Source of the DNA: an uncultured Collinsella sp.
GTDB taxonomy: Bacteria > Actinomycetota > Coriobacteriia > Coriobacteriales > Coriobacteriaceae
Length of the DNA stretch: 64,000 nucleotides
Direction of reading: 5' to 3'
Assembly (NCBI GenBank): GCA_902464485.1
Contig: CABQJJ010000003.1
Location: forward strand, 44,283 to 108,282
Part shown: positions 33,391 to 41,974 of the stretch, piece after piece
Position numbering within the stretch: the first letter of the stretch is position 1
Layout of the letters: every line of letters begins with the position of its first letter
Translations under genes and position numbers: made by a program
Notes under the pieces: generated by a model
What the model saw: only the letters and a program-made list of their open reading frames with translations
Told to the model about the DNA's origin: nothing
Database searches by the model: none

Positions 33391-35169
33391 ATGGACGCCA
33401 TCGTAAAGATGCTCGAAAAGCATCAACCGTTCTTTGAGAAGATCTCGAGGAACATCTACCTCCAGGCCATTAAGGACGGATTCCTTGGGTGCATGCCCAT
33501 CGTCCTCACCTCTTCGATCTTCCTGCTAATTGCCACCCTTCCTGGCGTAGTTGGCATCACGCTGCCCCAGCCGCTCATCGACTGGTGCAACAAGCTGTAC
33601 AACTTCACCATGGGCGTCATGGGCATCATGGTTGCCGGCACCACCGCCAAGAACTTCACGGCATCCATGAACCGTCGCATGCCCGCCGGCAAAGTGCTCA
33701 ACGACGGTTCCACCATGGTGGCCGCCCAGTGCAGCATGCTGCTGCTCGCAGTCACACAGTTCACCACCAAGCTCAACGGCTCCGAACTTTCGGTCTTCGA
33801 CTGCACCAGCATGGGCACGCGCGGTCTGTTCTCGGCCTATATCGCCGCGTTTATTACCGTGTGGGTCTACAAATTCTGCGTCTCGCGCGATCTGACCATT
33901 AAGCTGCCCAAGGAGGTCCCGGGCGCCATCGCTCAGAACTTCCGCGACATCATCCCCTTTGGCGGCGCTGTCATCATCTGCGGCATCATCGATGTCGTCG
34001 TACGTAACCTCATAGGCGTTCCGTTCTCCGAGCTGCTCATCAAACTGCTCTCCCCGCTCTTTACCGCTGCAGAAACCTATCCTGGCCTCATCCTTATCCA
34101 GGCGGCCACCGCGTTCTTCTGGTTCATCGGTGTCCATGGCCCCTCGATTGTCCAGCCGGGCATCGACCCCATCCGTCTTGCCAACCAGGCCGAGAACTTG
34201 CAGGTTCTGCTGGCAGGCGGTCACCCCGCTCACTCCCTCACCTTTAACATGTCGCTCGTGGGTGAGTTCGGCGGCACTGGCGCCACGTTCATCGTGCCGC
34301 TTCTGCTGATTCTCTTTATGAAGTCCAAGCAGCTCAAAGCCGTCGGCAAGGCCTCGATTGTTCCTGTTGCCTTCGCCGTCAACGAACCGCTGCTCTTTGG
34401 CGCGCCGATGATCCTTAACCCCTACATGCTCATCCCCTTTGTTGCCGCCGGCTGCGTCAACGTGAGTGTTGCCAAGTTCTTTATCGATAACGTTGGCATG
34501 AACGGCTTCTCCTTCGTGGTACCTTGGGCCACCCCCGCCCCCATCGGCATCTTCATCACCACAAACTTCCAGCTTATCGCCCTGGTGTTTGTCGCGATCA
34601 TCATCTTGCTGGACGCCATCATCTACCTGCCGTTCTTGAAGGCATACGATAAGCTGCTCTGCGACCAGGAGGCCGAGCGCGCCGCCGAGCTGGGTCTTGA
34701 GTCCGATGGTGCTGCCACCATCGCCGCCAGCACCTCTGCGCCCGCTGTCGAGCAGACTACCGCTTCCGTCGAGCCGACCGCCGCTGCCGCCGACAGCAAG
34801 CCTGTCGCCGATCAGCCCGAGCCCGCCGCCGACGCATCCGCTAAGAAGGGTGTCGACGGTCTGAAGGTCCTCGTCCTGTGCGCCGGCGCCGGCACCTCTG
34901 CCATGCTCGCCAACGCCATCAAGGAAGGTGCTGCGCAGACCGGAGAGAACATCGCTTCCTCCGCAGGCGCCTATGGCCAGCACACTGCCATCATGGATCA
35001 GTACGACGTTATCGTGCTCGCCCCGCAAGTCCGTAGCTACTACAACGACATGAAGGCCGACACCGATCGCCTGGGCATTAAGCTGCTCGCCCCGCGCGGT
35101 AAGGAATATATCGACCTTACTCGCGACCCCGCTGGCGCCATTAAGTGGCTCCGCGAGAACCTCGACTAG
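33391..35169 (+). CDS. lacE: PTS lactose-type EIICB fusion protein, copy 2
   Basis: 592 residues, ATG after AAAGGAG. Same architecture as copy 1: IIC domain to about 430 (FWFIGVHGPSIVQPG near 248, VNEPLLFGAPMILNP near 330), an Ala/Pro-rich linker, and a IIB domain from about 490 with phospho-Cys near 497 in VLVLCAGAGTSAML. It is clearly homologous to copy 1 but diverged throughout, so the two may prefer different beta-galactosides. Confidence 0.9.
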   Translation: MDAIVKMLEKHQPFFEKISRNIYLQAIKDGFLGCMPIVLTSSIFLLIATLPGVVGITLPQPLIDWCNKLYNFTMGVMGIMVAGTTAKNFTASMNRRMPAGKVLNDGSTMVAAQCSMLLLAVTQFTTKLNGSELSVFDCTSMGTRGLFSAYIAAFITVWVYKFCVSRDLTIKLPKEVPGAIAQNFRDIIPFGGAVIICGIIDVVVRNLIGVPFSELLIKLLSPLFTAAETYPGLILIQAATAFFWFIGVHGPSIVQPGIDPIRLANQAENLQVLLAGGHPAHSLTFNMSLVGEFGGTGATFIVPLLLILFMKSKQLKAVGKASIVPVAFAVNEPLLFGAPMILNPYMLIPFVAAGCVNVSVAKFFIDNVGMNGFSFVVPWATPAPIGIFITTNFQLIALVFVAIIILLDAIIYLPFLKAYDKLLCDQEAERAAELGLESDGAATIAASTSAPAVEQTTASVEPTAAAADSKPVADQPEPAADASAKKGVDGLKVLVLCAGAGTSAMLANAIKEGAAQTGENIASSAGAYGQHTAIMDQYDVIVLAPQVRSYYNDMKADTDRLGIKLLAPRGKEYIDLTRDPAGAIKWLRENLD

Positions 35170-35245
35170 TTTCCTCCCTCTGTTGGTGCCCGGATCCCCT
35201 GTTCGGGCACCTCTCCCTATTCGAATCCCACAGAAAGGATGACTC

Positions 35246-36667
35246 ATGACCAACCCCATGCAGTTCCCCGACGGCTTTGTGTTTGGCGGCGCCACTGCTG
35301 CTTACCAGGTTGAGGGCGAGACCCGTACGCACGGCAAGGGCAAAGTGCCCTGGGACGATTTCCTGGCAGCCCAGGGTCGCTTCTCCCCCGACCCCGCAAG
35401 CGATTTCTACAACAAGTATCCGGTCGATATCGACCTGTGCCAGCGCTTCGGCATCAACGGTATCCGCGTCTCCATCGCTTGGAGCCGCATCTTCCCCAAC
35501 GGCACTGGCGAGATCAACCCCGAGGGTGTCGCCTTCTATCACGAGCTCTTTGCCACCTGCAATAAAGCCGGCGTTATCCCCTATGTCACGCTCGATCACT
35601 TTGATACGCCCGAGGCCTTTTACCAGAACGGCGGCGAGGGCTTCCTGACGCGCACGACGATCGACGCCTTTGTCGAGTACGCCAAGTTCTGCTTTGCCGA
35701 GTTCACCGAGGTCAAGCACTGGTTTACCTTTAACGAGATTCCCGCGACCGCCGAGGGCAGCTTTATCGTCGGCAACTGGCCGCACGGCGAGAAGTATCGC
35801 CTGGACAAGGCCTTCCAGCTCATGCACAACATGATGGTGGCCCACGCCAAGGCTGTCGTCGCCTTCCATGAGGGCGGCTTTGAGGGCGAGATCGGCATTG
35901 TCCAGAACCTGGAGCCCAAGTATCCCCTCGACCCCAACAACGCCGCCGACTGCGAGGCAGCTCGCATGGCCGACGTCATCAACAACCGCTGGGTACTCGA
36001 CGCCACCTTCCGCGGCCACTATGCAGCCGACACCATGGAGGCTGCGACCAAGTTGGCCCATATCGCCGGCGGTGAGCTCGACGTCCGCGACGAGGACATC
36101 GCCGCGCTGACCGCTGCGCTCCCCTACAACGATTGCCTGGGCGTCAACACGTACAAGTGCCAGTTCCTGCGTGCCGCCGAGGGCGAAAACGACATCAACC
36201 ACAATGGCACCGGCGACAAGGGCTCCTCGCGCTGGTTCCTCAAGGGCGTGGGCGAGGCATGCGTGCGCGAAGGCGTTCCCACCACCGATTGGGACTGGAT
36301 CATCTATCCCGAGGGCCTCTACGACCTGCTGCTGCGCATTAAGAACGATTACCCCAACTACAAGAAGATCTACATCACCGAGAACGGCATGGGCTATAAG
36401 GACGACTTCGAGGACGGCTTTATCGACGATGCCCCTCGCATCGACTACATGCGTCAGCATCTCGCGTGGATCCTCAAGGCAATCGACGGCGGCGTAAACG
36501 TCGACGGCTACTTCGTGTGGTCGCTGCAGGACCAGTTCTCCTGGACCAACGGCTATAACAAACGTTACGGCCTGTTCTACATCGACTTTGAGACCCAGAA
36601 GCGCTATCCCAAGGCGAGCGCGTACTGGTACAAGAACGTCGCGGAGACCGGCCTGCTCATGGCCTAG
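35246..36667 (+). CDS. lacG: 6-phospho-beta-galactosidase (GH1), copy 2
   Basis: 473 residues, ATG after GAAAGGA. It is very similar to copy 1: FVFGGATAAYQVEG, acid/base Glu in WFTFNEIP, nucleophile Glu in IYITENGMGY, and VWSLQDQFSWTNGY. It lies 76 bp downstream of the second IICB gene and is followed by a strong terminator. It probably splits the phospho-disaccharide brought in by that transporter. Confidence 0.9.
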   Translation: MTNPMQFPDGFVFGGATAAYQVEGETRTHGKGKVPWDDFLAAQGRFSPDPASDFYNKYPVDIDLCQRFGINGIRVSIAWSRIFPNGTGEINPEGVAFYHELFATCNKAGVIPYVTLDHFDTPEAFYQNGGEGFLTRTTIDAFVEYAKFCFAEFTEVKHWFTFNEIPATAEGSFIVGNWPHGEKYRLDKAFQLMHNMMVAHAKAVVAFHEGGFEGEIGIVQNLEPKYPLDPNNAADCEAARMADVINNRWVLDATFRGHYAADTMEAATKLAHIAGGELDVRDEDIAALTAALPYNDCLGVNTYKCQFLRAAEGENDINHNGTGDKGSSRWFLKGVGEACVREGVPTTDWDWIIYPEGLYDLLLRIKNDYPNYKKIYITENGMGYKDDFEDGFIDDAPRIDYMRQHLAWILKAIDGGVNVDGYFVWSLQDQFSWTNGYNKRYGLFYIDFETQKRYPKASAYWYKNVAETGLLMA

Positions 36668-36689
36668 TTTCCGCCGCATACCCCCTGTC

Positions 36690-36727
36690 GGCCGCATACG
36701 AATCCCTCCACGGGTTCGTATGCGGCC
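36690..36727 (+). terminator. Terminator of the second PTS-lacG cassette
   Basis: GGCCGCATACGAA pairs perfectly with TTCGTATGCGGCC, followed by TATTTATTTTTT. Confidence 0.9.
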
Positions 36728-36762
36728 TATTTATTTTTTGCTCGGCTTGAACGAATCTTTTG

Positions 36763-37059
36763 TCTCAATCTGTAACATCTAGCAGGGATTTTCGACTCCA
36801 ATTGTTACAGATTGAGATGAACGGGGGCACCCGGTTCGAAATATCTAAATCTGTAACATCTAAACGGATATTTCGCCCCTATCTGTTACAGATCAAGACA
36901 AAGATGATGGCTGGGTAGACAAAATCTCGATCTGTAACACCTAGTCGAGTTTTTGGGTCCTAGCTGTTACAGATTGAGACAAATGCACAGGACAATCTTC
37001 TCAATCTCGATCTGTAACATCTGGCTGATGATTTCGCCCCTACTTGTTACAGATTGAGA
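36763..37059. repeat. Palindromic repeat array B (four units)
   Basis: Four units with 80-81-bp periods. TGTAACA is at 36771, 36852, 36933 and 37013; TGTTACA is at 36803, 36884, 36965 and 37045. The distance between them is exactly 25 nt each time, as in array A. Outer arms extend to TCTCAATC/GATTGAGA with occasional changes. The cores share a CTAG...TTTTCG...CCTA pattern but vary. The stretch 36728-37159 holds this array and no gene. Confidence 0.88.
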
Positions 37060-37159
37060 CAATTTGATAGTGGAGTCCCCATTTACGTGTCATATTGCAT
37101 AGCACTGACGCGCCGATTCCCCACAATGACAGAGGGCAAAGGTCCTCACGCAGCGATAG

Positions 37160-37924
37160 CTAGCAAATGATCTGCGTGTGCTCCTCGATGGCGACGCGGT
37201 CCTCGGCGGCGATACCCGGTTCGCACACCACGGCGTCCAAGCTGTCCAGGCGGCAGAAGGTGTAGAAGTCGCGCTTGCCGATTTTACTGGAATCAGCGAT
37301 CAGGTAGCGCGAGTCTGCCTTGCTAAAGGCGAGCTGCTGGATACGGCCCTCGTCCATGTTGGACGTAGATACGTCACCGTCCAAGATACCGTTGGCACCG
37401 ATAAACGCCGCATCGATGCCCAGTGCCCGCAGGGTATCCTCGGCCGTTGGTCCCACAAAAGCGGCGGTGCGGCGACGGTACATACCGCCCACGAGGCACA
37501 GGTCGCAGTCTTCGCGCGCCTCAAGCAGGTTAAACACCGAAAGCGAATTGGTCACAATGCGCAGGCGAAACGCCGGCAGCATCGAGGCCATCTGCTCCAC
37601 CGTAGTACCCGTGCCCAAAAAGATGGTCGAGCCTTCCTCGATAAGCTCCACAGCATGGCGCGCAATCTGCAGCTTTTCCTCCGCATGCTTAGCGCGCTTT
37701 TCGCTGTGCGAATACTCGCGGCGCAACATAGCATGGGGACGGCCCTGTGCACTGCGGGCTCCTCCGTGCACGCGTTCAATCTCGCCCAGGCTCGCAAGTT
37801 CTTCGAGGTCGCGGCGAATCGTCATGTCCGAAACGCCCAGCGCATCCGAAATCTCCTTAACCGAGACCGTACCCTGCTCTTCGAGCAGCTGACGAACCTT
37901 ATCCTGTCGCTCTGCCTTAATCAC
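37160..37924 (-). CDS. DeoR-family regulator, LacR-like
   Basis: 254 residues from a GTG preceded by AGGATT. It has an N-terminal helix-turn-helix (VSVKEISDALGVSDMTIRRDLEEL) and wing (GEIERVHGGA), then the sugar-phosphate sensor domain (FLGTGTTVEQMASML, GANGILDGDVSTSN, IADSSKIGKRDFYTFC). It is divergent from a galM gene and close to the lactose cassettes. By analogy with LacR it may respond to tagatose-6-phosphate or a related ester and control lacABXC and the IIA gene. Confidence 0.85.
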   Translation of the reverse strand: MIKAERQDKVRQLLEEQGTVSVKEISDALGVSDMTIRRDLEELASLGEIERVHGGARSAQGRPHAMLRREYSHSEKRAKHAEEKLQIARHAVELIEEGSTIFLGTGTTVEQMASMLPAFRLRIVTNSLSVFNLLEAREDCDLCLVGGMYRRRTAAFVGPTAEDTLRALGIDAAFIGANGILDGDVSTSNMDEGRIQQLAFSKADSRYLIADSSKIGKRDFYTFCRLDSLDAVVCEPGIAAEDRVAIEEHTQIIC

Positions 37925-38129
37925 GATGAATCCTCGCCGTTCTTTGCGCGCATATCATTCAAACAGTAACGAACAAATTGTATCAGACTCGTACGCGTCA
38001 AAAATGAACGCCCGCACAGTTCCAATCATCACTTTTTTGAGAAAAATACCCCTGCTTTAGTGGGATGTAGTGATAATCTCGCCTGTTCGCGCTACAGTTT
38101 GTCCGAAATACCTCGATGTTAGGAACCAA

Positions 38130-39182
38130 ATGATCACTTCCGAGCTTTTCGGCACCGCGCCGTGCGGTACTCCCGTTCATCGTTACACCCTCAACGGGCC
38201 CGAGATCTGCGTTCGCATTATGGACTATGGCGCCACCGTGCTTGGAATCGATGTGCCCGACATCCCTGGCAACGTGCGCGATGTGGTGCTGGGCTTCGAT
38301 AAGCTCGAGGATTACTTTGACAACCCCGCCTGCTTTGGCGCGACCATCGGCCCTGTGGCCAACCGCACTGCGGGTGCCACGATCACCATTGACGGCACGG
38401 ACTGGCATATGCTAGCCAACGAAGGCGTCAACAACCTGCACAGCGATCTTGAGCACGGCCTGCACAAGCGCGTGTGGGACGTTGAACTCGACGAGGCTCA
38501 CAACGCCGTGCGCATGACCACCTCGCTTAAGGATGGCGAGCTGGGCCTGCCCGGCAACCGCACGTTTACGGCCGTGTTTACCGTTACGCGCACCGGCGTC
38601 TTTCGCATCGAGTATGGCTGCGAGAGCGACCGCGCCACCTACGTGTCCATGACCAACCACACATACTTTAACCTCGCCGGTCATAACGCCGGCATGGACT
38701 GTGAACACTTCTTTGTTGCCAACGCCGCTCACTACCTGCCCATTAACGAGCAGAACATTCCCACCGGCGAAATCGCTCCGGTCGAGGGCACGCCGTTTGA
38801 CTTCCGTGAGCTGCGCCCCGTCGCACCCGGCATGGAGGCAGACGACCCGCAGATTAAGCAGGCCCGCGGCTACGATCACTGTCTGTGCATCGATGGCTAT
38901 CAGTACGGCCGCAACCTGCGCTGCGCGCTGCATGTCGAGGAGATGTGGACCGGTCGTGAGCTGGATTATTACACCACCGCCCCGGGCGTTCAGCTCTATA
39001 CCGGCAACTGGCTTAGCGACGAGCACGCCAAGGACGATGCCAACTATGACTGGGGCGCCGGCTTTGCTCTCGAGGCCGAGATGTATCCCGATACGCCGCA
39101 CCACCCGCTGTTCCCACAGGGCATTGTGGGCCCGGGTCACCCCTACGGCAATGTGATTGAGTATCACTTTATGAGGCACTAA
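38130..39182 (+). CDS. galM: Aldose 1-epimerase (galactose mutarotase), second copy
   Basis: 350 residues from MITSELFGTAP, ATG after AGGAA; the longer frame to 38070 lacks a ribosome site. It has VRIMDYGATVL, TIGPVANRT, NNLHSDLEHGLHKRVWD, SMTNHTYFNLAGHN, GTPFDFRE, ARGYDHCL and a late FALEAEMYPD with the catalytic Glu. It is strongly similar to 16166-17242. Proximity to lactose hydrolases suggests it handles beta-galactose released from disaccharides. Confidence 0.92.
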   Translation: MITSELFGTAPCGTPVHRYTLNGPEICVRIMDYGATVLGIDVPDIPGNVRDVVLGFDKLEDYFDNPACFGATIGPVANRTAGATITIDGTDWHMLANEGVNNLHSDLEHGLHKRVWDVELDEAHNAVRMTTSLKDGELGLPGNRTFTAVFTVTRTGVFRIEYGCESDRATYVSMTNHTYFNLAGHNAGMDCEHFFVANAAHYLPINEQNIPTGEIAPVEGTPFDFRELRPVAPGMEADDPQIKQARGYDHCLCIDGYQYGRNLRCALHVEEMWTGRELDYYTTAPGVQLYTGNWLSDEHAKDDANYDWGAGFALEAEMYPDTPHHPLFPQGIVGPGHPYGNVIEYHFMRH

Positions 39183-39207
39183 GGCCACATTGCAATCACA
39201 GACAGGA

Positions 39208-39237
39208 GTGCCCGCCGGCAACGTCGCCGGCGGGCAC
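39208..39237 (+). terminator. Terminator after the second galM
   Basis: GTGCCCGCCGGC pairs perfectly with GCCGGCGGGCAC, followed by TTTT. Confidence 0.9.
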
Positions 39238-39425
39238 TTTTCCATCTAGCCGCGGTGACGATCTTAGACAGCTCGCCATTCAAGAATGTCACCGCAACTC
39301 GATACATCTCATCTTGGATGATTAGTGTCTTTAAAATGAGAAAAGCCGCTGGAACACTTGCACAGACTCACAATGTCCCGTATCATAGACAGCCGTTGAC
39401 GCACGAATTGCATCAACCCATGGTC

Positions 39426-39501
39426 GCCAGCGTAGCTCAGTTGGTAGAGCACCGCTCTCGTAAAGCGGGGGTCACCGGTTCGAGCCCGGTCGCTGGCTCC
39501 A
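39426..39501 (+). tRNA. tRNA-Thr (anticodon CGT)
   Basis: A full cloverleaf: acceptor GCCAGCG/CGCTGGC, D-arm GCTCAGTTGGTAGAGC, anticodon stem CCGCT/AGCGG with loop CTCGTAA (anticodon CGT at 39459-39461), and T-arm around GGTTCGAGCCC. The discriminator is T and the CCA end is encoded. It reads the ACG threonine codon. Confidence 0.97.
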
Positions 39502-39512
39502 TTACACAAGAC

Positions 39513-39530
39513 AGCCGCCTACGGGCGGCT
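39513..39530 (+). terminator. Terminator after tRNA-Thr
   Basis: AGCCGCC pairs with GGCGGCT around TACG, followed by TTTTTATT. Confidence 0.88.
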
Positions 39531-39610
39531 TTTTTATTGCCAGATTGAGTTCCATGCAGCTCGCACGCGTCAGCGTATTTCCCTTGATATAACCCATTTC
39601 GATGCAAATA

Positions 39611-39684
39611 GGCCTCGCCTATCGTGATTTCCCTAGGGAAATACGACAAGCGAGGCCCAATCGTGATTTCCCCAAGGGAATCAC
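39611..39684. repeat. Palindrome cluster downstream of nagA
   Basis: GGCCTCGC (39611) pairs with GCGAGGCC (39650). Inside and just after lie two related palindromes, CGTGATTTCCCTAGGGAAATACG-like (39623-39645) and GTGATTTCCCC...GGGAATCAC (39663-39684). It lies between the convergent tRNA and nagA genes and may act as a terminator for nagA on the minus strand. Confidence 0.55.
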
Positions 39685-39711
39685 TTTGATGCGAGCCCAG
39701 TCGTTTAGCAG

Positions 39712-40881
39712 CTACTCGTTAAAGGCATTACCCACGCTCTGACCGCCCACATACGTCTCGACAAGCGTAAGATCGGGATTAAAGACGACGAAGTCGGCAT
39801 CGCGGCCAGGCATAATACTGCCGCATTTATCTTCGACATGAGCGGAGCGTGCCGGCACCTCGGTCGCCATGCGAATAGCGATATCTGCGCTCGCAAGGCC
39901 CCAATCGACAATGTTCTTGACACCCTGCGCCAGCGTAAGCACCGAACCGGCAATAGCGGAGCCGTCGGCAAGCCAGCACAGGTTGTCCTTCATGACAACA
40001 TCCATACCGCCGCTGGTGTACTTGCCTTCGGGCATGCCGCCGCAGCCCAGGCAGTCGGTGATGAGCACCGTGTGCTGCCAACCCTTGGCTTGCAGCAGCG
40101 CCTTGATGGCGGCAGGCTTCACGTGCTTGCCGTCGCAGATAATCTCGGCATAGGTGTTGGGCGTGGCCATGGCAGCACCCACAACGCCGGGCTCGCGATG
40201 GTGCAGGCCTCGCTGGCCGTTATAGGTATGCGTAAAGCAGCTGGCACCGGCGTTGATGGCGGCGGCGCACTCGTCGTAGGTAGCGTCGGAGTGACCGATG
40301 CAAGTCACCACGCCCTTGGCGCTCAGGGCGGCTGCATAGGCAACAGCCCCATCACGCTCGGCAGCCATGGCGCTCTTGACGATGCGGCCACCAGCGGCCT
40401 CCTGCCACTCGTCAAAGACCGTTTCGGACGGATCAATCAAATAAGCGGGGTTCTGAGCACCCACGTGCTTCATGGTAAAGAACGGGCCTTCGAGATAAAT
40501 ACCTTGAATGCGGGCACCGCAGAACTCCGGTCCGCGCTCCTCATCGGCCTGAGCAATTGCCGTACAAGCGTCTTTAATCTGTTCAACGCCATCGGTAAAC
40601 GTCGTGGGAAGCCAACTGGTGGTACCGCGGCGAGCGAGCTCGGTCGAGCTGATGTTGATACCCTCGGAATCGTTATCGGTCGTGGCGTGGTTATAGAAAC
40701 CGTGAATATGAGTGTCAACCATGCCCGGGGCTATCCACGTGCCCGTATAGTCTTTGATCTCGCAGGTCGGCTCCTCAGCCTGCCATGCGCCAAAAACGCC
40801 ATTTTCGACAATAAGGTAGCCGCCCAGCTGCGGCCCCGCCGGCAAAAAGAACTTGTCGGCCTTAATTGCATACATGCTCAT
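39712..40881 (-). CDS. nagA: N-acetylglucosamine-6-phosphate deacetylase
   Basis: 389 residues from the ATG at 40881, which follows GGGAG; an ATG four codons earlier is less well placed. It is an amidohydrolase barrel with PGMVDTHIHGF, metal-binding Glu in YLEGPFF, His residues in IGHSDAT and FTHTYNGQRG, and the catalytic Asp in LITDCLG. It deacetylates GlcNAc-6-phosphate to glucosamine-6-phosphate. The GntR regulator and GlcNAc-type PTS next to it make an amino-sugar module; nagB is not in the window. Confidence 0.93.
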   Translation of the reverse strand: MSMYAIKADKFFLPAGPQLGGYLIVENGVFGAWQAEEPTCEIKDYTGTWIAPGMVDTHIHGFYNHATTDNDSEGINISSTELARRGTTSWLPTTFTDGVEQIKDACTAIAQADEERGPEFCGARIQGIYLEGPFFTMKHVGAQNPAYLIDPSETVFDEWQEAAGGRIVKSAMAAERDGAVAYAAALSAKGVVTCIGHSDATYDECAAAINAGASCFTHTYNGQRGLHHREPGVVGAAMATPNTYAEIICDGKHVKPAAIKALLQAKGWQHTVLITDCLGCGGMPEGKYTSGGMDVVMKDNLCWLADGSAIAGSVLTLAQGVKNIVDWGLASADIAIRMATEVPARSAHVEDKCGSIMPGRDADFVVFNPDLTLVETYVGGQSVGNAFNE

Positions 40882-41022
40882 GTAAGCTCCCATACCCGCA
40901 GTGCGTTTTGGGCGGGTCCAAAAACCACTGCGTAATTTGCTTGAATGATTGATGCCAAAGGACTAGCGCTCGATGTATTTTGCACCCGCCTTAAAATGCA
41001 CGGCGCCGTATACCCAAACCGA

Positions 41023-41754
41023 TTAAACGGACCGGTTGTGATAGACCTTGTATTTAAACTGGTCGGCACGTGCAACCGAACGCGTATATTCGATAACATC
41101 GTTGCTCATGTCGTATGTAGTGCGAACCAGATCTAAAACCGGAGCGCCCTCTGCAATCTCGAGTAACCGAGCGTCGGAGCGGCGTGCGATGCTCGCATAG
41201 AACTCCTCCTCGGCCATACGGACCTTCTCGTGATAATCCTGCTCGATCATATCGTACAGAGATTTATTCTCGATCATGGGACGCTTGAGCGAAAAGAACT
41301 TGCGAGCAGGAAGATACGTGCACTCAATCATAAGCGGCACGCCATCGGCGATACGCAAGCGATTAATTCTGTAGAGACGCTCACCCAAACGCGCGTTCAT
41401 CTCGGCTGCGATATTCTTATCGGCCTCGACCTCGGTAAACTCCAAGATCGTCGTTTTTGGAACACGTCCAATGGCCTTCATCTGTGCCGTAAAGCTATAA
41501 GTTTGGCTAAGATTTGCCGTCTGCAGCGAACGATCGGTAACCATGGTTCCTCGGCCGCGCTGGCGAACAACCAGACCGAGCCGCTCAAGCTCCTGCAAGG
41601 CAAGACGAACAGTCGTGCGCGAAAGCCCATAACGCTCCGAGAGGTCACGCTCGGACGGAAGATAGTCACCGGGACGAAGTTCGTGATTGATTTTATCGGT
41701 CAGAACATCAACGAGCTGATCGTACAGAGGTTGCTTGCGCGCTCCGATTGCCAT
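41023..41754 (-). CDS. GntR/HutC-family regulator, NagR-like
   Basis: 243 residues. A winged helix at 8-75 (QLVDVLTDKINHELRPGDYLPSERDLSERYGLSRTTVRLAL) is followed by a UTRA effector domain (LMIECTYLPARKF). It lies directly upstream of nagA on the same strand, with the palindrome TGGTTATAACCA before it. The likely ligand is GlcNAc-6-phosphate or glucosamine-6-phosphate. Confidence 0.87.
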   Translation of the reverse strand: MAIGARKQPLYDQLVDVLTDKINHELRPGDYLPSERDLSERYGLSRTTVRLALQELERLGLVVRQRGRGTMVTDRSLQTANLSQTYSFTAQMKAIGRVPKTTILEFTEVEADKNIAAEMNARLGERLYRINRLRIADGVPLMIECTYLPARKFFSLKRPMIENKSLYDMIEQDYHEKVRMAEEEFYASIARRSDARLLEIAEGAPVLDLVRTTYDMSNDVIEYTRSVARADQFKYKVYHNRSV

Positions 41755-41784
41755 AATGAAACCTGCCGGGGAATTGCTTGAAAG

Positions 41785-41796
41785 TGGTTATAACCA
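41785..41796. promoter_or_regulatory. GntR/HutC operator TGGTTATAACCA
   Basis: Perfect 12-bp palindrome 31 bp upstream of the regulator start. The TGGT...ACCA form fits HutC/NagR-type sites. Confidence 0.65.
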
Positions 41797-41915
41797 TACA
41801 CCACGTACTATAGCAGTTTCCTGCTTATAACAGCAGGTAAATGCGTATATATCAATACTGTTTGTCAGCATTTTGACATGGCTAGTTAATACCAATACAT
41901 ATCAATTTATTTAAA

Positions 41916-41947
41916 AAAGGGCCGCCCCGCGGAGTGGGACGACCCTT
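41916..41947 (-). terminator. Terminator of the GlcNAc/glucose PTS gene
   Basis: On the minus strand, AAAGGG-CGTCCC pairs with GGGGCGGCCC(TTT) and runs into six T. Confidence 0.8.
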
Positions 41948-41974
41948 TACTAGACACGGTATGTCTGGTGAGGC

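Noticed and set aside
36763..37059. CRISPR array
   Set aside because: Regular repeats with fixed ~25-nt intervals look CRISPR-like, but each unit is itself an inverted repeat, the intervals share a common pattern, units are separated by a further variable stretch, and no cas gene is present.
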